Shown here: one piece after another, positions 45,581-54,148 of the stretch
How positions within the stretch are numbered: the first letter of the stretch is position 1
Layout of the letters: every line of letters starts with the position of its first letter
Assembly (NCBI RefSeq): GCF_021458635.1
Contig: NZ_JAIRDQ010000006.1
Span: 125,105-189,104, forward strand
DNA length: 64,000 nt
Reading direction: 5' to 3'
DNA from: Bradyrhizobium monzae
GTDB taxonomy: Bacteria > Pseudomonadota > Alphaproteobacteria > Rhizobiales > Xanthobacteraceae
Translations under genes and position numbers: made by a program
Notes under the pieces: model-generated
What the model saw: only the letters and a program-made list of their open reading frames with translations
What the model was told of the DNA's origin: nothing
The model's database searches: none

Positions 45581-46597
45581 ATGCATGCTTCGAAACCGGT
45601 TCCAAAACAGGTTCGCGTCGGGCAGAACGTTTCTCCGGCCGCGGGCGCCACTGTCAAATTGTCGGCGACAGACCTCAACAACTTGATGCAGGCGCTCGAC
45701 ATCGATGTCATCGCGCTGACTGAGATTTTGGTGCCGCAGGGCCATCGAGTCGAATTTGGGACGATTGATGTACCCGGGATCCACTACAACTTGAGTGGCG
45801 TGGGACGCATATCGATCAACGGAGGACCGACGATACCGTTGAGCCCTCATTTGCTCATCATCGTGCCGCCAAACACTCCGTTCATGATCGAGGTTGACGG
45901 TGGAAGTGGCCCACCGAAGCTCATTTCGAGAGACTGCTGGACTCGTCAAGACGGCATCCTGCGCGTCGCAATGCCGAACGAGCAGCCCGAAATCGTGCAG
46001 ATATGCGGATTTTTTAACGCATCCTTTGGCCAGTCTGTGAGGCTGTTCGGAGAACTCCGCGAACCGGTGATCGAGCAGTTCGACCCGGCGGACAAGATCG
46101 ATCTGAAGCTTCGCGAGGCTATGGACGAGTTGCTGCAGCAGGAGGTCGGCGTGGGAGCCATGACGGCGTCTCTGCTCAAGCAGATCGTTGTCTCGTTGGT
46201 GCGACGGTCCCTCAGGTCATCCCGGCGGTGGACTGAGCGATTTTCGATACTTGCCGACAGGCAGGTCACCCGTGCTTTTGCGGATATGGTGGCGCGGCCG
46301 GGAGCCGCCCATTCAATTCAAAGCTTGGCACACAGTGCAGGATTGAGCCGTTCGGCGTTCATGGCGCGTTTCTCGGACATCTTTGGACAATCCCCGATGG
46401 CCACATTGCGAGACTTGAGAATGCGCCAGGCTGCGATCGATTTGACGGCAACGACGACGTCGATCGACGTCGTTGCTCTCAATGCGGGGTACGAGAGTCG
46501 TTCAAGTTTCGTGCGAGCTTTTCGAAAGACGTACAATCGCGATCCGAGCGACTATCGGCGGATAGCCAAGGAGGGCAAAGCCCATAAGGATATCTGA
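45581..46597 (+). CDS. AraC family transcriptional regulator
   Basis: A 338-residue regulator. The first 200 residues are a cupin-like sensing part of the AraC cupin_6 type (HYNLSGVGRISINGGPTIPLSPHLLIIVPPNTPF). Residues 235-335 hold the double HTH: SIQSLAHSAGLSRSAFMARFSDIFGQSPMATLRDLRMRQAAIDL and IDVVALNAGYESRSSFVRAFRKTYNRDPSDYR. It reads in the same direction as the IorAB-like genes 240 bases upstream and may regulate them. The substrate of those enzymes or its product is the obvious effector candidate, though unproven. Confidence 0.92.
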   Translation: MHASKPVPKQVRVGQNVSPAAGATVKLSATDLNNLMQALDIDVIALTEILVPQGHRVEFGTIDVPGIHYNLSGVGRISINGGPTIPLSPHLLIIVPPNTPFMIEVDGGSGPPKLISRDCWTRQDGILRVAMPNEQPEIVQICGFFNASFGQSVRLFGELREPVIEQFDPADKIDLKLREAMDELLQQEVGVGAMTASLLKQIVVSLVRRSLRSSRRWTERFSILADRQVTRAFADMVARPGAAHSIQSLAHSAGLSRSAFMARFSDIFGQSPMATLRDLRMRQAAIDLTATTTSIDVVALNAGYESRSSFVRAFRKTYNRDPSDYRRIAKEGKAHKDI

Positions 46598-46705
46598 GAC
46601 GAGGTGCGATCCGATCGTAGGCGCTATGCACTCTGCGATGGATACCCTAAGCATCCTAGACGAAGTGTTTGATGGGTTGGACGTGTGCAGCCAAAGCACG
46701 AGTTC

Positions 46706-47923
46706 CTACATATCGAGGCCGCTTGCAACATTTCGCTTCAAGTTGGCTGCGGCGAAGGCGTACCCGCCGGAAGCACCGTCAACGAAGTGCACGTGATTCG
46801 CTCGCGTGGGTGATGGCACGAAACACGTAAGATTTGCCATCAACTGTCGATGCGTTCCGAAAAAGCATGCACCTCGTCGCTGGGCCTCTTCCAGGCGTGC
46901 GTCTACGACGTCGGCGAGTTCAGACGAGCAGTCCACCGTCATACGTAGGCCGTCATCGAATTTTCGGTAATCTGTATTCTCCACAAGCTCGCGTCGGAAC
47001 TGGCCTTCATGAAAGCCACCAGCGGACCTTCCCAATGGGGCGCCGATCCGCGCCAGAAGGGCGCGCAAGCGCTTCGCAGGCCAAGCCGCAAAGGGACTCT
47101 TCCGACTGCCTTTCTTGGTGGCATGATCGAGACCGTCGTCGGCCCATGCGGGAAGCGGGCCTTCGGTGGGCAATGGATGTAGGGCGGGCTCATCCGAACC
47201 GAGCGTCCGCAGGAGATCCTGTATGAACTCCACGAACGAAGTCGGATCATCCCGCGGAACGACGATAAGAGACAAGATGACGCCGTGCCTGGTACCGATC
47301 GGCGCAAATCGGCACGAAAGACCCGTGAGGTCGGCGGTTACTCCCATGGGCGCACGCGGGACGGTGTAGCCGCCTTGCTTGAGTTCGCGTTCGGCCCAGG
47401 CAAGTCCCCTGCCGGCAAACATCGCGTAGGTGACATTTGAAGACGGCGCGAAACGGGCGACCAGGACGTCCAAATGCTGAGCGCGAATTTCCGCGACAGG
47501 AATAACCGCAATGCGCAACGTGAGACCCAAGGCGTCTTCGGCCCAAGCGGCGGTTTTTGCCAACGCATCCTTGATAATGGGCGAATAGGCGCCGGGCGCG
47601 GCGAAACTCGCGCCGTCTCCTCCGAACGTCGACGGAAACTGCAGGTCGGGCAGTGCATTGCTGACGGCAGCAAGAACCGCCGCACCGGCTGTATTCACCT
47701 CACGGTACCGTCCTTGTTCAATAGCTTCGGTCGAATGGCTGACGTCCGTAACGGCGATGATCCAATTACTAGGTAGAGGGCGATATCGATCTCGCTGCAC
47801 GACCTCATCAAAACAGTCGAACGGCACAAGCGCCTGATAGAAGCGGTCGTCTTCGGCCTGTCGGTCAACCTTGATCTGGAAGCGACCCGCCTCGAAGGCT
47901 GGCTCTGATCTATACACCATCAT
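46706..47923 (-). CDS. DUF3095 protein, cyclase-like
   Basis: A 405-residue protein from ATG 47923, with GAAGGGTG upstream. It matches the DUF3095 family. The first half resembles a class III nucleotidyl cyclase core: NWIIAVTDVSHSTEAIEQGRYREVNTAGAAVLAAV (Asp in the metal place) and FPSTFGGDGASFAAPG (the GGDG turn with a second Asp). The second half holds DCSSELADVVDARLEEAQRRGACFFGTHRQLMANLTCFVPS. Whether it makes a cyclic nucleotide is unknown. It stands alone, convergent with the AraC gene and upstream of Dps on the same strand. Confidence 0.75.
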   Translation of the reverse strand: MMVYRSEPAFEAGRFQIKVDRQAEDDRFYQALVPFDCFDEVVQRDRYRPLPSNWIIAVTDVSHSTEAIEQGRYREVNTAGAAVLAAVSNALPDLQFPSTFGGDGASFAAPGAYSPIIKDALAKTAAWAEDALGLTLRIAVIPVAEIRAQHLDVLVARFAPSSNVTYAMFAGRGLAWAERELKQGGYTVPRAPMGVTADLTGLSCRFAPIGTRHGVILSLIVVPRDDPTSFVEFIQDLLRTLGSDEPALHPLPTEGPLPAWADDGLDHATKKGSRKSPFAAWPAKRLRALLARIGAPLGRSAGGFHEGQFRRELVENTDYRKFDDGLRMTVDCSSELADVVDARLEEAQRRGACFFGTHRQLMANLTCFVPSPTRANHVHFVDGASGGYAFAAANLKRNVASGLDM

Positions 47924-48098
47924 TTGCGCACCCTTCGGTCGTCGTCGGGGTTTAGAGGGGCGCCGAGACCTCATAGAGGGTCAGCGATCGCCAAAATGGC
48001 CAAACCACGCGAACGAGCCTAACGTCAAAGCCCATGACGAGATTTTTTGCGGAAGTGTAGGCAGTCACCGCGCTTCGCGGATGGGCGTGCGCTCGGGG

Positions 48099-48614
48099 TT
48101 AAGCTGTCCTGGTTGCCTCGAACAGGAACCATGTGCGGCTTTCCGCCTCGTCGATCCAGTTTTCGATCAGGCTGGTCGTGGCGACATCGCCATGCTCGTC
48201 GCAGACATTGTGGGTCTGCCGCATACGCTGGCTAAGCGCCAGGTTATCCTCCTTCAGCTCGGCCAGCATGTCCTCGGGTGTGACGAAACCCGCATCATTG
48301 TCCTCGATATGCTTCAATCTGGCGATGTGGCCGATCGAGCGGATCGTTGTGCCCCCGATCTTGCGGGCTCTTTCCGCGATGTCGTCCGTCATCGCGAAAA
48401 TCTGCGTGGCCTGCTCATCAAGGAGGAGGTGATAATCGCGAAAATGCGGGCCTGATATATGCCAATGGAAGTTCTTGGTCTTGACATAGAGCGCGAAGGC
48501 GTCCGCCAGAAGCACAGTGAGCGCCGCCGAAATATCCTTGGTGGCATCGGAGCCGAGATTGCTCGGCGTGTCGAGTGGTGCCTCGCGGCGCTTTCGCGCG
48601 TCTTCCACACTCAT
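48099..48614 (-). CDS. dps: Dps family ferritin-like protein
   Basis: A 171-residue protein of the Dps/starvation class. The ferroxidase motif is intact: TKNFHWHISGPHFRDYHLLLDEQATQIFAMTDDIAERARKIGG (His50, His62, Asp66 region). The tail TTSLIENWIDEAESRTWFLFEATRTA is also family-typical. Twelve such subunits form a shell that oxidises and stores iron and protects DNA from peroxide. The N-terminal KRREAPLD stretch is basic, which may allow DNA contact. It lies 35 bases downstream of the GMC oxidoreductase gene on the same strand. Confidence 0.9.
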   Translation of the reverse strand: MSVEDARKRREAPLDTPSNLGSDATKDISAALTVLLADAFALYVKTKNFHWHISGPHFRDYHLLLDEQATQIFAMTDDIAERARKIGGTTIRSIGHIARLKHIEDNDAGFVTPEDMLAELKEDNLALSQRMRQTHNVCDEHGDVATTSLIENWIDEAESRTWFLFEATRTA

Positions 48615-48649
48615 TTTGATCTCTCTGTCAGGATTCTACCTTAGGCCAC

Positions 48650-50263
48650 CTAGGCTCGCGCAGGAGCTCCGGCCCGCTTCAGATCCTCGACCAGCATCGC
48701 CACAGCGTGACGTGCAAGCGCCTGAGTCGGGGCGTTGGTATTGCCGCTGGTGATATTCGGCATGATCGAGGCATCGATCACACGGAGGCTGTCGACCCCG
48801 CGGACCCTAAGCCTTGCGTCGACCACCGCTCGGCCATCCTGACCCATCCTGCACGTTCCGACCGGATGCCACATTGTCGTCACGACACGCTTCACCCATT
48901 CGCCGATCTCCGCGTCGGACCGGATATGCGGGCCGGGATCCATCTCTTCCTCGATCACAGACGCCAATGACTCCTGGGCCATAACCTCGCGGATCGCATT
49001 CACCGATTCCACGGCCGCCCTCAAGTCTTCCTCCTCGCCGATGAAGTTCGGGTTGATGAGGGGCATCGACGTCGGGTCGCTATCGGCCAGCCGCACCCAG
49101 CCACGGCTCTTGGGCTGAAGCACCACCAGTTCGAAGGTGACGCCCGATCGGTCACCCGTCGGGCCGAGTTGCTCGTTCAGGATGATAGGAGCGTGATAGC
49201 ATTGGATCGTGGGTTCGGCGGCGAAGTCCGACGGATTCCAGTGGCTAACCGTCTCGATACCGTTGCCCGCCGCCGGGCCATCCTTGGTGACGAGATAACG
49301 CAGGCCCGCCTTCACGGTGCCGAGTCCCTGCGCGGCCGCCTGGTAACCGAGATCGCCCTTCACATAAGCACGGACCGGTACCATCGGGTGGTCGTGGAGA
49401 TTTTCGCCCACTCCCGGAGAATCGACGAGCACGGCGATGCCGTGCTCGCGAAGGTGCTCGGCCGGTCCAATGCCCGAGTGCATGAGGATCTTCGGGCTAT
49501 GGACGGCCCCGGCCGACAGCACGACCTCGCTGGCCATGATCCTCTCGAGGCTGTTGTCCTTGAGCTCAATGCCGACAGCCCGCTTGTTTTCGATGAGAAT
49601 CCGAACGACGGTCCTGCCGGTAAGAAGAGTGACGCGGCCTGAGGCTAGGTGCGGGCGCAGATAAGCGTCGACCGCGCTGCACCGGCGCTGATTTCCGACC
49701 GTCGACTGCACCGGCGAGACGCCGATCTGGCTCTCGCCGTTATAGTCGGGATTATAGGGAATCCCATATTCCTGGAAGGCCTTGAGGCAATATTGGTTCA
49801 GCTCGTTGATGCCCTTGGGCAACTGGACCGCCAGTCCACCATTGATGCCGTGATATTCGTCGTGGAAGGTGTCATTGCGTTCCTGCGCCATGAAGACGGG
49901 AAGCAGGTCTTCATACGACCATTTGCCGGTGTCGCCGACCGCATTCTGCCAGGCGGCGAAGTCGCGTATCTGACCACGGACGTAGCACATCGCGTTGATC
50001 GAGGAACCGCCACCGAGCACCTTGCCTGAGCGATATGCTCGCTTGGTGCCGTGCTGGGGTATCGTCTCGTATTTCCAGACATGCCGGTCGTGGACCAGTA
50101 TATTGGCGAAGCCGGCGGGAATGTGGATGAACGGATCGCGATCCATGTCGCCCGCTTCGATCAGCGCGATCGACGCATCGGCGTGTTCGGCGAGATAACT
50201 CGCAACGACGCAGCCGGCCGCGCCCGCTCCAACAATGACAATGTCGTACCTCTCCCGGGACAT
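48650..50263 (-). CDS. GMC family FAD-dependent oxidoreductase
   Basis: A 537-residue flavoprotein of the choline dehydrogenase/alcohol dehydrogenase (AlkJ-like) group. The FAD motif is YDIVIVGAGAAGCVVASYLAE with ALIEAGD. GMC signature 1 is GKVLGGGSSINAMCYVRG, and signature 2 is GAVHSPKILMHSGIGP. The catalytic His lies in TMWHPVGTCRMG and the second His/Asn region in DASIMPNITSGNTNAPTQALA. It probably oxidises an alcohol and feeds electrons to the respiratory chain. Without a betB or alkane gene nearby the substrate is open. It precedes dps on the same strand. Confidence 0.93.
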   Translation of the reverse strand: MSRERYDIVIVGAGAAGCVVASYLAEHADASIALIEAGDMDRDPFIHIPAGFANILVHDRHVWKYETIPQHGTKRAYRSGKVLGGGSSINAMCYVRGQIRDFAAWQNAVGDTGKWSYEDLLPVFMAQERNDTFHDEYHGINGGLAVQLPKGINELNQYCLKAFQEYGIPYNPDYNGESQIGVSPVQSTVGNQRRCSAVDAYLRPHLASGRVTLLTGRTVVRILIENKRAVGIELKDNSLERIMASEVVLSAGAVHSPKILMHSGIGPAEHLREHGIAVLVDSPGVGENLHDHPMVPVRAYVKGDLGYQAAAQGLGTVKAGLRYLVTKDGPAAGNGIETVSHWNPSDFAAEPTIQCYHAPIILNEQLGPTGDRSGVTFELVVLQPKSRGWVRLADSDPTSMPLINPNFIGEEEDLRAAVESVNAIREVMAQESLASVIEEEMDPGPHIRSDAEIGEWVKRVVTTMWHPVGTCRMGQDGRAVVDARLRVRGVDSLRVIDASIMPNITSGNTNAPTQALARHAVAMLVEDLKRAGAPARA

Positions 50264-50692
50264 CAGCGCCTTTCTCTTTTACCATTCTTATCGTTCAATC
50301 AACGCCCGTAGCCGGCGCCTCGCGATCGAGGCGCCTGATCCAGAGACTGATTGGACCTTGCTGTTGGAGAGTGACCTTGCAACGCTGGCGAGGGAAATCA
50401 CCTCTCGCCATAGAGTCGATAGACGATCGTTATTGTCGCTCGCCGCGCCGCACGATGCCGTAGCGAGGAACGCCACCAGCCGCATCGCACCGCGAAACCG
50501 AGTTTTATTCGCTTCAATTGTCTGACACGAGGTGGCGATCAGCGAACCTCCACGCGCCTCGATCCAGATTCGGCCGAGAAGCTGCAGGTCGGCGTGAACT
50601 GCGTCGCCACAACAAGATTACCGGAAGCGCGCCAACCTTTACGTCAAGTGAGGTCACGGGCCGCGTGCGCCCGCGCCGGCCGCCGCCGTCGC
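50264..50692. other. Intergenic region, no gene seen
   Basis: A gap of 429 bases between the GMC oxidoreductase start and the end of a minus-strand membrane protein. No open frame with a ribosome site or family match was found. It must hold the GMC gene promoter (just above 50263), which I cannot place confidently. Confidence 0.5.
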
Positions 50693-51277
50693 CTAGCTGA
50701 TCCGAACCCCGCACATACCGGCGATGATCGCTGCCGAGATAACGGTGCTTATTGCGACGCCCGCGCCCCAAAGACGATTTGCGGCGAGTCGATCGACCCC
50801 ATGCGCGATCAACACCACCCGCAATCCCGACGCGAGGTGGCTTAGGACCAAAAACGCGCCCAGCGCGTAGTGAGGCAACAGGCGGATATTCCATGCGTCA
50901 TGAATGAGCCCGGTCGGGGCGCCGATCGCGAAATTCCAATCGGTCGGTATGCCGAGAAAGCTTCGAGCGTAGATGAAAACCGAGTTCATGTGCCCAAGGA
51001 TGAACAGCGAGAGGTATGCCCCCGAGGCAACCTGAAATGTCCGATGGAAGCCCTGCGGGGCGGCACTCCAATGCCATGCGAGAAACAGGCCGGTGCCGAT
51101 CTGGGAGAGCATGGCCGCGACCAACAGCGGTTCACCCACGCCAGAGCGGTAGACAACGCGGCCGATCTTCATGACGGCCGCATGTGCGTCGGGGCCGATC
51201 AACCCAAACACGTGATTGGCCAGATGGAGGCGCTCCGCGCGGGCTCGCGACGGACGGCTGCAGACGAACATCTGCAA
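50693..51277 (-). CDS. Small integral membrane protein, cytochrome-b-like helical bundle (unknown)
   Basis: A 194-residue protein I do not recognise. It has about five hydrophobic segments (LLVAAMLSQIGTGLFLAWHW, ASGAYLSLFILGHMNSVFIYA, LPHYALGAFLVLSHLASGLRVVLIA, LWGAGVAISTVISAAIIAGMCG). Histidines sit inside or at the edges of membrane segments (GHMNSVF, HYALGAF, SHLASG), as in the haem-binding four-helix bundle of succinate dehydrogenase membrane subunits. That resemblance is by eye only. The N-terminus is charged and Arg-rich, and its exact start is uncertain. The gene follows another small membrane protein on the same strand. Confidence 0.6.
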   Translation of the reverse strand: MQMFVCSRPSRARAERLHLANHVFGLIGPDAHAAVMKIGRVVYRSGVGEPLLVAAMLSQIGTGLFLAWHWSAAPQGFHRTFQVASGAYLSLFILGHMNSVFIYARSFLGIPTDWNFAIGAPTGLIHDAWNIRLLPHYALGAFLVLSHLASGLRVVLIAHGVDRLAANRLWGAGVAISTVISAAIIAGMCGVRIS

Positions 51278-51309
51278 CGCCTCGACGCTAGACGACGGAG
51301 TCGCCGCCT

Positions 51310-51711
51310 TCAGGCCACTGTACGCCCGCCCAATCCCGAACGCGCCGCGACCGGATCCTCAGGCGCGTTGAAGACTGACGTCGTGAGCAGGACAGCGGCA
51401 GCGAGGACCCAATAGTACCATGCGTCGAGCCCGGTGAATTTGAAGGCAAACGGTGCGATGACAAACACCAGCCGGACGGCGCGATCGACCCAGAGGTGCA
51501 GCCAGTAGGGAATGACGCGTACGACCCCGGTGGGATGGTCGGTCAGGGCGGCCAAGAGCAGCGCGGCCACACCGACGACAACCGAAAGCTCCGTTGCGAC
51601 CGGTCTACTCTGGCCGAGATTCAGCACGAACGGCTCTGCGATCAGAACGATTGCGACAGGATAATCGATCAAGCAGGCGTGGATAGACTTGGTGACGAAG
51701 CGGAACGACAT
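51310..51711 (-). CDS. SPW-repeat-like small membrane protein
   Basis: A 133-residue protein starting at ATG 51711, with GAGGAG 5-6 bases upstream deciding the start. It has four membrane segments. FVLNLGQSRPVATELSVVVGVAALLLAAL and LVFVIAPFAFKFTGLDAWYYWVLAAAVLL show the repeated pattern seen in SPW-type membrane proteins. The function is unknown. It is 32 bases upstream of the other small membrane protein, so the two probably form a unit. Confidence 0.6.
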   Translation of the reverse strand: MSFRFVTKSIHACLIDYPVAIVLIAEPFVLNLGQSRPVATELSVVVGVAALLLAALTDHPTGVVRVIPYWLHLWVDRAVRLVFVIAPFAFKFTGLDAWYYWVLAAAVLLTTSVFNAPEDPVAARSGLGGRTVA

Positions 51712-52019
51712 CTGTGACTCCTCTGCTTGGCAGCTCGAGCGGGTCATTGCGACGCGGAGAGTGCAGTCACTCAAGCGGATGAGTACGCGGTCATATGCTG
51801 GCAAGCACTCCGTTGCGGATCGACCCGGTTAGACGAACAGTAAGGTACGCCGGCACGCCAACCATTAGAAATGCCCGGTCGTTATCGTTTCCATTCCACT
51901 CGCCCGGCGCCATGGAAGCACATTGATTTGGCGCGTCGACCGCCAGTCCAAGGGCAGTACGTCAGCGTCCGGCCGTATGCGCCGCATGCTCTCTTCGGAC
52001 GCCGGACACATTCCACGAT
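51712..52019. other. Intergenic region, nothing recognised
   Basis: A 308-base gap upstream of the SPW-like gene and downstream of the minus-strand LysR gene. Apart from the ribosome site of the SPW-like gene at its left edge I see no feature. Confidence 0.5.
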
Positions 52020-52910
52020 TCACGCCGTACGAACGGCGACCGACCAGTCGCGAAGCCGCGCGACCTTGACGAAAGCGTCCAGTGCCGGGGAGTAGCGGCG
52101 TCCCTGTACAGCCAGTAGCCGCACTTCGCGCGAAACAGGATCGCCTTCGAGCGGAATGGTCTTGAGCGTCGGAAGGCGCGGCATGTGCTCGGGCGCGAGT
52201 ATCACGCCGAATCCAGCCGCGGCCATGTACTGCAGGTGTATGTCGTGACCGCTACGGTGGCCGAGTTGAGGCGGTTCGTCGGGGAAATACGACTGCTGGA
52301 TCTTCACGGCGACGTCGCAGTCGGCGCGTTCTAGCAAAATGGTCTCACGGAGGTCGTCGATGCCGATCGAGGGACGGTTTGCGAGCCGATGTGTCGGCGC
52401 GAGTACTGCGACGTAGCGCTCCTCGAACAGCGACCAGTCGTCGATGCGCGCGGGCACGTCCTGCACGTCGCCGACCATTGCAGCGTTGATCTCGCCCTCA
52501 AGCAAGAGATCGACGAGCTTCTTCGCCGCGCCCTCGCGCAGCTCGACGTGAAGTCCAGGGACGAACTTTGCGATCTCCGCGATTGGATCGAGGACGAGCG
52601 ACGCCGAGATGGATGGGGCGAGGCCAATCTTCAGAGGCGCGACGTCCTTGCGTTGGAACTCCTGGGCCCGGCGACGCACCGCCTCTGCCGAGGCCAGTGT
52701 GCGCTCCAGCATCGGGAGGACTTCCTTTCCAAGATCGGTGAGCTGCGTCAGCTGGCGTTCGCGGTAGATCAACTGCCCGCCGAGTTCCTGCTCGAGCTTC
52801 TGCACCCCCTTGGTCAGGGCGGGCTGCGTGACATTGCACTGCTCGGCCGCGCGGGTGAAGTTGAGCGTGGACGCGACGGCGAGAAAGTAGCGAACTTGAT
52901 GAAGCTCCAT
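52020..52910 (-). CDS. LysR family transcriptional regulator
   Basis: A 296-residue regulator with the LysR N-terminal winged HTH: MELHQVRYFLAVASTLNFTRAAEQCNVTQPALTKGVQKLEQELGGQL. A periplasmic-binding-like effector domain follows (LKIGLAPSISASLVLDPIAEIAKFVPGLHVELREG). The N-terminus is almost duplicated in a broken copy at 60707-60826. It is not divergent from any close gene: the next gene upstream, on the same strand, is the FixJ-type regulator 379 bases away. Its targets are unknown. A TAATG-AGCG-CATTA palindrome stands upstream. Confidence 0.92.
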   Translation of the reverse strand: MELHQVRYFLAVASTLNFTRAAEQCNVTQPALTKGVQKLEQELGGQLIYRERQLTQLTDLGKEVLPMLERTLASAEAVRRRAQEFQRKDVAPLKIGLAPSISASLVLDPIAEIAKFVPGLHVELREGAAKKLVDLLLEGEINAAMVGDVQDVPARIDDWSLFEERYVAVLAPTHRLANRPSIGIDDLRETILLERADCDVAVKIQQSYFPDEPPQLGHRSGHDIHLQYMAAAGFGVILAPEHMPRLPTLKTIPLEGDPVSREVRLLAVQGRRYSPALDAFVKVARLRDWSVAVRTA

Positions 52911-52994
52911 GGTTGTTCTCCGTCAAGTTGCCGCGAGCCGGGGGATGTTGACGAACCGATGCCCGTTGCGACCGGGATGCGCCGAGCGACCGAT

Positions 52995-53008
52995 TAATGA
53001 GCGCATTA
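52995..53008. promoter_or_regulatory. Palindrome TAATG-AGCG-CATTA upstream of the LysR gene
   Basis: Perfect 5-base arms around 4 bases, with a T near the left end and an A near the right end as in LysR boxes. It is 85 bases before the LysR start, a usual place for an autoregulatory site. Confidence 0.4.
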
Positions 53009-53130
53009 TAACCTCGCGTGCCTGGAAAGACGGTTTTCCGAGGAGAGCCTTGTTGGGTGCATTTTGATGGCTTGGAGGGCTGCGGTCGATTGCGCGGACG
53101 TACTCTAAAGTTCGCTTGTCGCTGCCTGTA

Positions 53131-53146
53131 CTAAGCGATCGCTTAG
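53131..53146. promoter_or_regulatory. Palindrome CTAAGC-GATC-GCTTAG, candidate response-regulator box 1
   Basis: A perfect 16-bp palindrome. The same arms with the same 4-base spacing recur at 54032-54049 on the other side of the FixJ-type gene. Arm-N4-arm spacing is like that of TodT/StyR-type (FixJ-like) regulator boxes. It is 221 bases before the LysR start. Confidence 0.55.
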
Positions 53147-53289
53147 AAATGAGGGGTAAACCTCGCGCCCCGAATCCGTTAGCCGGATCGGCACCTAGGA
53201 GAGGGAGTCAGCGGCGCAGCAAAGGTAGACCCAAATTTGCGAGTAGATCTCGCCCTCGCACGAAACGACTGAGGACATGCCTTTCGGGC

Positions 53290-53934
53290 TCAGCAGTTCT
53301 GCGGCAACTGTAGTCTTATGTTGAGGCGGTCCGCCATTCGGCTGAGTTCGGGAAGCGAACGTGCCTTCATCTTCCGCATCAGATTCACGCGATGCACCTT
53401 GACCGTGGATTCGGAGATGCCGATATCGTTGGCAACCTGTTTGTTTAGACGTCCGGCCACGACGCCGAGCATGACTTCACGCTCGCGAGAGCTGAGCGTG
53501 TCGAAACGCTCCTTGAGCGCAGCCAATGCACTATCACTCTCTCGATGGGCACGATCGCGAGCGAGGCCGGCCTCGATGGCGTCAAGCAGATCCTGATCAC
53601 GGAATGGCTTTGTAAGAAACTCTATCGCGCCGCCCTTCATCGCTTGCACCGTCATCGGCACGTCGGCATGCGCTGTGATGAAGATGATCGGCACTTGCCT
53701 GTTTGCGGCAACAAGGTCGCGCTGAAGCTCAAGACCGCTTCTCCCCGGCATTCTCACGTCGAGCACCAGGCAAGTGGGACCCTCCGGCAGATCGGCCTTT
53801 AGAAAATCGGGAACAGACGAAAATTGTCGGGCGGGTAACCCGACTGTCCGCAACAGCCGCACGACCGAGTCGCGAAACTCGGGATCGTCATCGATAACCA
53901 AGACACTGGGACTTTCCTCACCCATTCTCGGCAT
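53290..53934 (-). CDS. FixJ-type two-component response regulator
   Basis: A 214-residue regulator (ATG 53934; ATG 53925 is equally possible). The receiver domain has the acidic pocket VLVIDDDPEF, the phospho-acceptor Asp59 in CLVLDVRMPG, FITAHAD and the conserved Lys in FLTKPF. The output is a LuxR/FixJ HTH: LSSREREVMLGVVAGRLNKQVANDIGISESTVKVHRVNLMRKMKA. It probably receives phosphate from the giant histidine kinase at 54536-60415 and may bind the CTAAGC palindromes on either side. It faces away from the receiver-only gene. Confidence 0.93.
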   Translation of the reverse strand: MPRMGEESPSVLVIDDDPEFRDSVVRLLRTVGLPARQFSSVPDFLKADLPEGPTCLVLDVRMPGRSGLELQRDLVAANRQVPIIFITAHADVPMTVQAMKGGAIEFLTKPFRDQDLLDAIEAGLARDRAHRESDSALAALKERFDTLSSREREVMLGVVAGRLNKQVANDIGISESTVKVHRVNLMRKMKARSLPELSRMADRLNIRLQLPQNC

Positions 53935-54031
53935 CCTGGATTGCGGAAGCGCATTTTTCCTGTTTCGGCACCAGTCTACGCCCGATCCGTCGAGATGAAC
54001 AATATCTGTTTCCTAAGCGGATAGTCGAACG

Positions 54032-54049
54032 CCTAAGCCATAGCTTAGG
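54032..54049. promoter_or_regulatory. Palindrome CCTAAGC-CATA-GCTTAGG, candidate response-regulator box 2
   Basis: Perfect 7-base arms around 4 bases, in the gap between the divergent FixJ-type and receiver-only genes. An extra half, TCCTAAGCGG, stands at 54011-54020. It shares CTAAGC-N4-GCTTAG with 53131-53146. Confidence 0.6.
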
Positions 54050-54148
54050 AACGGCGACCTTGCGCCATTGCGGAATGTCCGCGACATTAAGTTGCATTGC
54101 TGCGCGAGGCGTTGCCTTGCCGGTCGGCGGTCGAGCCTGGAACCCGCG

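Larger units (their letters stand above)
52911..53289. other. Intergenic region with two palindromes
   Basis: A 379-base gap between the LysR start and the end of the FixJ-type gene. It holds TAATG-AGCG-CATTA at 52995-53008 and CTAAGC-GATC-GCTTAG at 53131-53146. No gene is visible. Confidence 0.6.
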
